The notes under the pieces are model-generated. The model saw only the letters and a program-made list of their open reading frames with translations. It did not search any database and was not told the origin of the DNA. From Spirochaetales bacterium (GTDB lineage Bacteria; Spirochaetota; Spirochaetia; DSM-27196; SLAA01), in contig SLBH01000231.1 in assembly GCA_007126415.1 (NCBI GenBank), forward strand, positions 1 through 5,362: a stretch of DNA of 5,362 nt, given 5' to 3'. The translations under genes were made by a program, and so were the position numbers. Shown one piece after another: positions 1-5,198 of the stretch (positions within the stretch are counted from its first letter, which is position 1; each line of letters starts with the position of its first letter).

Positions 1-188
1 ACGCAGATCTCTTCGTCCTCGAACAGCACGGTATCCTCGGGAGAGCGAGTGGGATCGATCGCGGCGGCGTAGCTCATGCCGGAGCAGCCGCCGGCTTCCA
101 CCCAGAGCCGCAGCGCGTTATCCCGTGAGACCTGCAAACTCCGTAACTGCCGGCGCGCACCGTCCGAAAGCGTTATGTACTGGGCCAT
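1..188 (-). CDS. A-type Fe-S carrier protein, HesB/IscA family (3' end outside window)
   Basis: Proteins of this family bind Fe-S clusters or iron and pass clusters to apo-enzymes in the cytoplasm. Only the first 62 residues are visible. They begin MAQYITLSDGARRQL and contain the family signature GGCSGMSY around residues 33-40, with the first of the three conserved cysteines at C35. The C-terminal CxC pair expected in a family member of about 105-110 residues lies beyond the window edge. The ATG at 188-186 is preceded, five bases upstream, by a perfect AGGAGG (194-199 on the minus strand), so the start is secure. The gene lies downstream of the methylthiotransferase fusion on the same strand, but a 170-bp gap and a candidate promoter suggest separate transcription. 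Which paralogue it is (IscA, SufA, ErpA or a stand-alone HesB) cannot be decided from this fragment. Family assignment is firm and subtype unknown. Confidence 0.9.
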   Translation of the reverse strand, partial: MAQYITLSDGARRQLRSLQVSRDNALRLWVEAGGCSGMSYAAAIDPTRSPEDTVLFEDEEIC

Positions 189-215
189 GCTGACCTCCTA
201 TAAAGCATTAGTAAT

Positions 216-244
216 GTGGTAAGCAATTATGCCGTGCTTGTCAA
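216..244 (-). promoter_or_regulatory. Candidate sigma70 promoter of the HesB/IscA-family gene
   Basis: On the minus strand a perfect TTGACA (-35, 239-244) is followed after 17 bases by TACCAC (216-221), a weak -10 with 3 of 6 consensus bases. A start of transcription near position 209 would give a leader of about 20 bases carrying the strong AGGAGG. An 11-bp palindrome, CATTA-G-TAATG (206-216), covers the presumed start point and touches the -10. A second pair, AAGCA (221-225) and TGCTT (235-239), is symmetric within the spacer. These could be repressor sites, and Fe-S genes are often controlled by Rrf2/IscR-type regulators, but I do not recognise a specific operator. The poor -10 keeps confidence moderate. 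Confidence 0.45.
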
Positions 245-252
245 GCGCTCGC

Positions 253-320
253 GATCGGCCTCTACCGGAGATCGGTCACTTCCGGCGATCGCCCGTTCCC
301 GGCGATCGGCCGTTCCCGGC
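253..320. repeat. Four tandem 17-bp repeats upstream of the HesB/IscA-family gene
   Basis: Four head-to-tail 17-base units occur at 253-269, 270-286, 287-303 and 304-320. The best consensus on the plus strand is GATCGGCCGTTCCCGGC. Units 3 and 4 differ at a single base, while units 1 and 2 are more diverged. A fifth copy starts with GA at 321 and then breaks down. The junction of units 2 and 3 makes a perfect 10-bp palindrome, GGCGATCGCC (284-293). The array fills most of the gap between the stop codon of the methylthiotransferase fusion (359) and the HesB promoter -35 (239-244). There are no spacers, so it is not a CRISPR. It could be a regulator-binding array, a structured 3' end of the fusion transcript, or a slippage-generated minisatellite. 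Confidence 0.85.
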
Positions 321-358
321 GAGTGCGGCCCCGCCCCAACGCGGGTTGTCGAGGAGCC

Positions 359-3184
359 TCAGCTGGGCACGGCTTCCAGAACCGGGTCCGGATCGTTCGA
401 GAGGCCCGAGATCGTCACATCAACAAAGGTGTTGGGAGCGGCTCGAAATCCAGAGCGCTCCGCCGAGCCGCCGATACCGTACAACGCGATCGGTACGTAA
501 TGCTCGCCGTACCCGTGGCCGAGAAGCCGCGGTGTCTGATCCGCCGCGCCCGTGGAACCCTCGGGCGCTCGGGAGTCTGCCTGGGGAGAGCTCTCGTGCG
601 CCGGTCGTTCGAGAAGAAGCTGCTGGCTATACCCGGTGAAACCGCGGCGATACCGTACGCGATTGCTCTCGGAAATTTCGCGAATCTCGGCTGCGCGCTG
701 CCTCTTGATCACGTTGGGGACCTGCTCGGCATGCCGCGCCGCGCGCGTACCGCTCCGTGGTGAGTACGGGAAGGTGTGTACGTGGCTAAACTCGAGCTCG
801 CGGCAGAACGCGGCGGTTTCGGCGAAGTCTTGTGCAGACTCGCCGGGAAAGCCGACGATAACATCGGTAGTAAGGTTAAACCGCGAATTTTGCGCGCGGA
901 TGCGGTCGACGATCTTGCGAAACCCTGCTGCGGTGTACTGTCGTCGCATCTCCAGCAGCACGCGCTCGCTACCACTTTGTAAACAAAGGTGCAGGTGCGG
1001 GCAAAGCTTGGGATGCGCGAGCAAATCGAAAAAGCGGTCGTCTAGCGAGTCGGGCTCGATCGAGGAAATACGCACCCGGAACTTTCCCGGCGTCTCTAGA
1101 ACACGCTCGAGCATTCCCGAGAACGCGATATCGTTGTGTCGGTAGCGGGTCATGTTCACCCCGGTCAGCACAATCTCACGATACCCTGCTGCGAGCGAGG
1201 CTTCCAAATTGCTGAGAATCTCCGGGACCGGGCGGCTGACGGCGCGTCCGCGAACGTGCGGAATCACGCAGAAGCTGCAGAAATTGTCACAGCCGTCTTG
1301 AACCTTTAACATGCCTCGGGTCCGAAACATCCCCGTGCCGACGCTGTACGAAAACACGTCGCGCTCGAGTTGGTTGGGATGCAGTACCTCGCCGCGGAAA
1401 TGCGCGTCTACGAGCTCAAACACGTTTCGCTTGCGGTCGTTTTCTACCACGTACGTCACGCCGCTTTCTTCAAGCTCCGTTCGATAAGACTCTGCAAAAC
1501 AACCGGTGACGACCACAACGGCTTCCTCATCCGCCGAAGCACGCAACGCGCGGTTGATGGTGTTGCGCGACTTGCGGTCGGCTTTTGCGGTTACGGTGCA
1601 GGTGTTCACGACTCGACAATCGGCTTTGCCGTCCTCCACTACCTGGTAACCGGCTTTCACGAACTCCGCCGCGAGCGCCTCGGTCTCGAACTGGTTGAGC
1701 TTGCACCCGAGCGTCCGGAACGCCACGCTGTGCGTCCTGCGGTCCCTCGGGGCCCCGACGGAGCCCTGCCGAGCGGCGGCGCCGGCGCTGCCGAGTTGCC
1801 TACCTTCGCCTTCATATCGCCCGAGAAGCACGCCCTCTAACGAAAGCGGGGCGCAGTCGGTGACCTTCAGCGTTACGAACCCGCCGATAAGCTCGCGGTC
1901 GTCGCTTGGAAACCTGATCACGAGTCGTCCCTCGGTTTTGCCGCTCAGGTAGCCCGGTTTCCGGTCGTCGCCCTCCACGAACGCGGTTACGGTGTTACCG
2001 ATCAATGAGCGGTTGTAGGCTTCGGAGATGCGTTGTAGCTCCTCGGTGAGCTTATGCAAGCGGCGCTTCTTTTCGACGGTCGGGACGTCGTCTTCGCTGC
2101 GGGCGCTGCGAGCGCCCGGGCGCGGCGAGTACATCGCGATATAGGCCATGTTGTACTCGAACTCGCGCAGCGCCTCGACAGTGCGCGCGAACTGCTGCTC
2201 GGTCTCTCCCGGGAAGCCCACGATGATATCGGTGAACAGTGTTGCATCGGGCAGGATCCGACGGATCTCAGCGACAACCTCGCGATAGCGGTCGAGGCTA
2301 TGCTTGCGGTTCATCGCGATCAAGACCTTGTCATCGCCGGATTGCAACGGTAAGTGAATCTGCTTGCCGAGGCATCGGTAGCGCGCGATCGTCTCGAGCA
2401 CCTTGGTGTCCATATCGCGGGGATGCGGCGAGGTGAAGTAAACGCGAAACTCGTGGGGAGTATGTTCGCCGATCCGGCCGACGCGATCGAGGAGCTCGGC
2501 GAAGCTCAGCTCCTCTCCGGGGCGGTCGAGGCCGTAGGAGTTCACGTTCTGTCCGAGCAAGGTGATAATGCGGTAGCCGCGCCCGAGGAGTTCCGAGATC
2601 TCGGCGAGAATCTCGTCTGAGCTACGGGAGACCTCTCGACCGCGGGTATACGGTACGGCACAGAAGCTGCAGAACTTGTCGCAGCCGTTTTGTATCGGGA
2701 CGTACGCTTCGAAGCGCGAGCCGTGGCTGGGCGCAATCTTCCAGTACTCGGTCGGCGCGGTGCCGGAGGACGACTGAGAGGCGAGTTGGTCGAATGCGGA
2801 GCGTTCGGCCGAACGCAGCGATGCTTCGGTGACAACTCCATACTCGCGAATTAGATCGGGGAGCTGCGGCAGCTCGGTTATCGCAAACACCAGATCGAAA
2901 CGGTCGAGAAACTTCTCACGATCGGCCGGCAGGATGCAGCCGGTTACAAAGGTGAGAAGCGAACGCTCGCGCTTCCAGCGGTTCCATTTGTGGATGCGCG
3001 AGTACACCTTGTCGATCGCCTTCTGCCGTACCGAGCACGCCACCACTCCCAATAGGTCGGCCTGTTCTTCGTCCTCGGTGTAACGGTATCCCATCTCTTC
3101 CAGGACGGTGCGCAGACGCTCGCCGTCCGATATATTCATCTGGCAACCTAGTTGCAGTACGTGGTACGTCATAGCCATATGCAT
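359..3184 (-). CDS. Fused bifunctional tRNA methylthiotransferase: MiaB-like N half, MtaB-like C half
   Basis: MiaB converts i6A37 to ms2i6A37 and MtaB converts t6A37 to ms2t6A37 in tRNA. Both are cytoplasmic radical-SAM enzymes normally made as separate proteins of about 430-450 residues. This 941-residue frame contains both without an intervening stop. The first half (about 1-456) has a UPF0004 domain with auxiliary-cluster cysteines C14, C50 and C83, a radical-SAM domain with C168-x3-C172-x2-C175 in NGCDKFCSFCAVPYTRGREVSR, and a TRAM domain at about 388-455. The second half (about 487-941) repeats the plan with C494, C529, C562, then C632-x3-C636-x2-C639, and a diverged TRAM-like tail. GCQMN in the first half is MiaB-like, and TLGCKLNQFE in the second is MtaB-like. 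Residues 458-485 form a Gly/Ala/Arg/Gln-rich linker. Start codons at residues 1, 3 and 5 are all possible; the one at 3178 (residue 3) is best placed, seven bases after GGA. Transcription is probably from the reductase promoter, since the gap to that gene is 22 bp. Confidence 0.93.
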   Translation of the reverse strand: MHMAMTYHVLQLGCQMNISDGERLRTVLEEMGYRYTEDEEQADLLGVVACSVRQKAIDKVYSRIHKWNRWKRERSLLTFVTGCILPADREKFLDRFDLVFAITELPQLPDLIREYGVVTEASLRSAERSAFDQLASQSSSGTAPTEYWKIAPSHGSRFEAYVPIQNGCDKFCSFCAVPYTRGREVSRSSDEILAEISELLGRGYRIITLLGQNVNSYGLDRPGEELSFAELLDRVGRIGEHTPHEFRVYFTSPHPRDMDTKVLETIARYRCLGKQIHLPLQSGDDKVLIAMNRKHSLDRYREVVAEIRRILPDATLFTDIIVGFPGETEQQFARTVEALREFEYNMAYIAMYSPRPGARSARSEDDVPTVEKKRRLHKLTEELQRISEAYNRSLIGNTVTAFVEGDDRKPGYLSGKTEGRLVIRFPSDDRELIGGFVTLKVTDCAPLSLEGVLLGRYEGEGRQLGSAGAAARQGSVGAPRDRRTHSVAFRTLGCKLNQFETEALAAEFVKAGYQVVEDGKADCRVVNTCTVTAKADRKSRNTINRALRASADEEAVVVVTGCFAESYRTELEESGVTYVVENDRKRNVFELVDAHFRGEVLHPNQLERDVFSYSVGTGMFRTRGMLKVQDGCDNFCSFCVIPHVRGRAVSRPVPEILSNLEASLAAGYREIVLTGVNMTRYRHNDIAFSGMLERVLETPGKFRVRISSIEPDSLDDRFFDLLAHPKLCPHLHLCLQSGSERVLLEMRRQYTAAGFRKIVDRIRAQNSRFNLTTDVIVGFPGESAQDFAETAAFCRELEFSHVHTFPYSPRSGTRAARHAEQVPNVIKRQRAAEIREISESNRVRYRRGFTGYSQQLLLERPAHESSPQADSRAPEGSTGAADQTPRLLGHGYGEHYVPIALYGIGGSAERSGFRAAPNTFVDVTISGLSNDPDPVLEAVPS
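1724..1738 (-). promoter_or_regulatory. Possible internal ribosome-binding site and GTG start for the MtaB half
   Basis: Within the fusion gene, AGGA (1735-1738, minus strand) stands eight bases before an in-frame GTG (1726-1724, codon 487). Initiation there would give a product starting (M)AFRTLGCKLNQFE, which is where a free-standing MtaB would be expected to begin, and about 455 residues long. This may be a working internal start producing MtaB alone, or a relic of a once separate gene. A four-base match can occur by chance, so this is suggestive only. Confidence 0.35.
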
Positions 3185-3206
3185 TTCCGGTGTTGGGTAT
3201 GTGTTT

Positions 3207-3875
3207 TCAGTAGTATACCTCGGCGTGCAGGTTCTGTGGGTCTACGCCGTGGCGCTGGAGAATATCGAACGCTTCGAAGATCATATCGCAGTTGCCGCAA
3301 AGATAACAGAGGGTCTCGGGCGCCACCGAGAGCTGCGCAAGGTACTGCGTGACGCGCCCGTGGTGCGACTCGGGGAGCGCTTCACCGGTGAGGCAGGCGG
3401 TATAGCGTTCCGGCTTGTAGAGGTGATGCTCGTGCCGTTCGTCGGCGTAACGCACCCCGTGCAGAATCCGGTAGTTTAGCTCGGGATACGCGAACACAAA
3501 ACAGTGAAACGGAGCGATCCCGGTTCCGGTTGCGATGAACAGGAAATCTCGAGTGCCGCGGTGCTCAGGTGCGATCGTGAAAAACCCGAGCGGCCCCTCA
3601 ACCGCGACCGAATCGCCGGGCTCAACGGCATGTAGCGCACGCGATACCGCGCCTTCGGGCACCTCCTTGATCAGAACCTCGAGAAACGGGTCATCGGGGG
3701 TGGAATAAATCGAGTACTCGCGCCTGTCGGTGGAGTTTTGGGGGCCAATGACGATGTACTGCCCGGGCTCGAACCGCCCGATCGTGCTGCGTTCGAGTCG
3801 CAGCACGTAGCATCGATTTGAAAGCTCGCGTCGCTCGAGGACTGTTGCTATACCGCGGGTTACGGTGCCTTGCAT
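3207..3875 (-). CDS. Ferredoxin/flavodoxin-NAD(P)H reductase-like flavoprotein, 222 residues
   Basis: The protein belongs to the ferredoxin-NADP reductase superfamily, which moves electrons between NAD(P)H and ferredoxin or flavodoxin through FAD. Numbering from the chosen start, the flavin-binding RxYS motif (REYS) is at 52-55, a second flavin/phosphate motif GxxS (GAVS) at 75-78, the nucleotide-binding loop GTGIAP at 117-122, and the C-terminal CGNCDM motif at 193-198. It ends with two aromatic tyrosines, a place where many members stack an aromatic residue on the flavin. An upstream in-frame ATG at 3902 overlaps the promoter -10, so the ATG at 3875, preceded by GGTGG, is preferred. Three cysteines spaced CxxCxxC (190, 193, 196) replace the more usual CGNP form. 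The gene is first in a likely operon with the methylthiotransferase fusion, suggesting it supplies reducing power to those radical-SAM enzymes. Electron acceptor and NADH/NADPH preference cannot be read. A PyrK-like or other flavin reductase role is less likely but possible. Confidence 0.85.
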   Translation of the reverse strand: MQGTVTRGIATVLERRELSNRCYVLRLERSTIGRFEPGQYIVIGPQNSTDRREYSIYSTPDDPFLEVLIKEVPEGAVSRALHAVEPGDSVAVEGPLGFFTIAPEHRGTRDFLFIATGTGIAPFHCFVFAYPELNYRILHGVRYADERHEHHLYKPERYTACLTGEALPESHHGRVTQYLAQLSVAPETLCYLCGNCDMIFEAFDILQRHGVDPQNLHAEVYY

Positions 3876-3900
3876 ACTACCACCATGATGATCTCGTACC

Positions 3901-3928
3901 ATTATAAATTACTGACGGAACAAGTCAA
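3901..3928 (-). promoter_or_regulatory. Near-consensus sigma70 promoter for the reductase-methylthiotransferase operon
   Basis: On the minus strand TTGACT (-35, 3923-3928; 5 of 6) is followed after 16 bases by a perfect TATAAT (-10, 3901-3906). Transcription should begin near 3894, about 20 bases before the ATG at 3875. The alternative ATG at 3902 would lie upstream of the transcript start, which settles the choice of start codon for the reductase. It is the strongest promoter in the window. Confidence 0.75.
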
Positions 3929-3960
3929 GAAACGACGGAGCCCGAGCTTGGAACCTCCTA

Positions 3961-3992
3961 CGGCGCCTCAACGGCCCGCGCCGGTTGCGCCG
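3961..3992. other. Bulged GC-rich inverted repeat in the divergent intergenic region
   Basis: An imperfect hairpin can form: CGGCG (3961-3965) pairs with CGCCG (3988-3992), CAAC with GTTG, and GGC with GCC around a CCGC loop, with small bulges on both sides. It lies between two divergently transcribed genes, upstream of both promoters, with no U-tract, so it is not an intrinsic terminator. It might be a regulator site or simply a GC-rich chance structure. Confidence 0.35.
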
Positions 3993-4051
3993 AGTGCTCT
4001 GCGTGGGGTGTGTGGGGCGGCTCTGCACTGAGTGCTCCGCGTGGGGCGGCT
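3992..4051. repeat. Imperfect direct repeats upstream of lipA
   Basis: A 17-bp sequence, GAGTGCTCTGCGTGGGG (3992-4008), recurs with one C-for-T change at 4030-4046. The extension GTGGGGCGGCT occurs at 4012-4022 and 4041-4051. The repeats are in the 291-bp region (3876-4166) between the reductase and lipA, which otherwise holds the reductase promoter and the hairpin and no convincing gene. A weak lipA -10 candidate, TACAGT, occurs around 4133-4138 without a good -35. Confidence 0.6.
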
Positions 4052-4148
4052 GCGGCGCTCACGACGGCTTTCTGCACACGGCTGCGCGTTCACGCGCGCG
4101 TCCACGCCCTTTCATTTTTCCGAGCAATACGGTACAGTTAATTACCTG

Positions 4149-4155
4149 AAAGGAG
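4149..4155 (+). promoter_or_regulatory. Ribosome-binding site deciding the lipA start
   Basis: AAAGGAG lies 11 bases before the ATG at 4167. The reading frame stays open back to an ATG at 4032, but that upstream stretch encodes a low-quality Arg/Ser-rich sequence over the repeats and has no comparable site, so 4167 is taken as the start. Confidence 0.75.
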
Positions 4156-4166
4156 TTAGTTCTGCT

Positions 4167-5090
4167 ATGAAGCACGATATATCGGCAAAGAGCGGTGTCG
4201 GACGCAAGCCCGAATGGCTCAAGGTCCAGCTCAACACCAATAACAACTACAAGTATATTAAAGGGCTCGTTCGTGATGGGCGGTTGAATACTGTCTGCGA
4301 AGAGGCCCGCTGTCCGAATATTCACGAGTGCTGGGGGGAACACCGCACCGCGACATTTATGATCCTCGGCGACATCTGTACCCGCCGGTGTCGGTTCTGT
4401 TCGGTAAAGACCGGTGTGCCGGGCGCGGTAGACACCGGTGAGCCTGAGCGCCTCGCGACCTCGGTTGCCGCGATGGAGCTTCGCCATGTCGTGATCACGA
4501 TGGTGAATCGCGATGATCTTGCCGACGGTGGTGCCGAGATACTGGCGGAGACGATCGAGGCGGTGCACGAGCGCGCGCCGGAGTGCTCGGTTGAGGTGCT
4601 GGCGTCCGACCTTATGGCGGACCGTCAAAGCATCGCGCGCGTCACCGATGCCCGGCCCGAGGTGATGAGCCACAACATCGAAACGGTCAAGCGCCTTACG
4701 CCGAGGATTCGGTCACGGTCTACCTACGAGCGATCGCTTGAGTTCCTGCGGATCGCGAAGGAGCTCGACCCGGACGGAAGCACAAAGTCGAGCATGATGC
4801 TCGGGCTCGGCGAGGCCGAGGATGAAATACTCGAGACGATGGACGACCTCAGGTCGGTCGGTGTATCGGTGTTGAATCTCGGGCAGTACCTGCAGCCGGC
4901 GCGTACCAACGTCTCGGTCGAGCGCTACTACGAACCGAAGGAGTTTGCACGCTTACGCGAGCAGGCGCTCCGGCGGGGGTTTTCGCACTGCGAAGCCGGG
5001 CCGCTCGTGCGTTCGTCGTACCACGCGGGCGAACAGTACGAGCACTACCGGCGCCGGATTCACCCGTTGTACGCCGAAGCCGAGGATTGA
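4167..5090 (+). CDS. lipA: Lipoyl synthase LipA, 307 residues, complete
   Basis: LipA inserts two sulfur atoms at C6 and C8 of octanoyl groups attached to carrier domains (GcvH or 2-oxoacid dehydrogenase E2), completing lipoate in the cytoplasm. Numbered from the ATG at 4167, the N-terminal KPEWLKVQL motif is at 14-22. The auxiliary-cluster motif CX4CX5C is C44, C49, C55 in the form CEEARCPNIHECW. The radical-SAM CX3CX2C is C71, C75, C78. VNRDDLADGGA (113-123), HNIETV (169-174), LGLGE (212-216), GQYLQP (239-244) and the C-terminal RSSYHA (282-287), whose serine ligates the auxiliary cluster, are all present. Length is normal. CPNIHECW and the SSYHA ending resemble Bacillus-type LipA from memory. 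It is transcribed divergently from the reductase operon. No lipB, lplA or gcvH is visible nearby, so the octanoyl donor system is elsewhere. No sign of damage is seen. Confidence 0.97.
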   Translation: MKHDISAKSGVGRKPEWLKVQLNTNNNYKYIKGLVRDGRLNTVCEEARCPNIHECWGEHRTATFMILGDICTRRCRFCSVKTGVPGAVDTGEPERLATSVAAMELRHVVITMVNRDDLADGGAEILAETIEAVHERAPECSVEVLASDLMADRQSIARVTDARPEVMSHNIETVKRLTPRIRSRSTYERSLEFLRIAKELDPDGSTKSSMMLGLGEAEDEILETMDDLRSVGVSVLNLGQYLQPARTNVSVERYYEPKEFARLREQALRRGFSHCEAGPLVRSSYHAGEQYEHYRRRIHPLYAEAED

Positions 5091-5129
5091 GCCGCGGCGG
5101 GCAGGCGGCGCACCGATGCCGCGGCGGGC
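5091..5129. repeat. 12-bp direct repeat just after lipA
   Basis: GCCGCGGCGGGC occurs at 5091-5102, immediately after the lipA stop, and again at 5118-5129. It is short and GC-rich and may be chance or low-complexity intergenic DNA. No function is assigned. Confidence 0.5.
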
Positions 5130-5143
5130 GACTATGCGACCAT

Positions 5144-5161
5144 GGACCATGCAATGGTGCC
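5144..5161. terminator. Weak hairpin between convergent genes, possible bidirectional terminator
   Basis: GG-ACCAT-GCA-ATGGT-G-CC can fold into a seven-pair stem with one bulged G and a three-base loop. It sits about midway between the lipA stop (5090) and the stop of the convergent gene (5199), the expected place for a terminator. There is no U-tract on either strand, so intrinsic termination would be weak at best. Confidence 0.25.
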
Positions 5162-5198
5162 GTACTGCCGCCCGAACGCCCGAACCTGTAGCACGATA

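Noticed and set aside
253..320. Tandem repeats considered as a CRISPR array
   Set aside because: The 17-bp units are contiguous with no unique spacers, and no cas genes are present.
320..358. Small GC hairpin after the fusion gene considered as a terminator
   Set aside because: The CCCGC/GCGGG stem is only five pairs and has no U-tract, so it is too weak to call.
216..763. Overlapping plus-strand open frames near the start of the window
   Set aside because: They cover the repeat array and the antisense of the MtaB tail, are rich in Arg, Ser and Pro, and lack domains or ribosome sites.
1370..1840. 156-codon plus-strand open frame over the fusion junction
   Set aside because: It is a mirror of the MtaB N-terminal domain and the linker; no family features.
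3951..3961. Strong AGGAGG-like ribosome site on the minus strand at about 3954-3960
   Set aside because: No start codon follows at usable spacing and it lies upstream of the reductase promoter.
4032..4166. 45-codon N-terminal extension of lipA from the ATG at 4032
   Set aside because: It runs over direct repeats, is Arg/Ser-rich and unlike LipA, and has no ribosome site, whereas AAAGGAG precedes the ATG at 4167 and the protein from there has the normal LipA length.
4059..4673. 204-codon minus-strand open frame opposite lipA
   Set aside because: It is antisense to a complete LipA with all catalytic motifs; the peptide is His/Arg-rich and recognisable as nothing, typical of a GC-rich shadow frame.
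4849..5154. Minus-strand open frames over the lipA 3' end
   Set aside because: They are Arg/Pro/Ala-rich, overlap conserved lipA codons and have no start signal.
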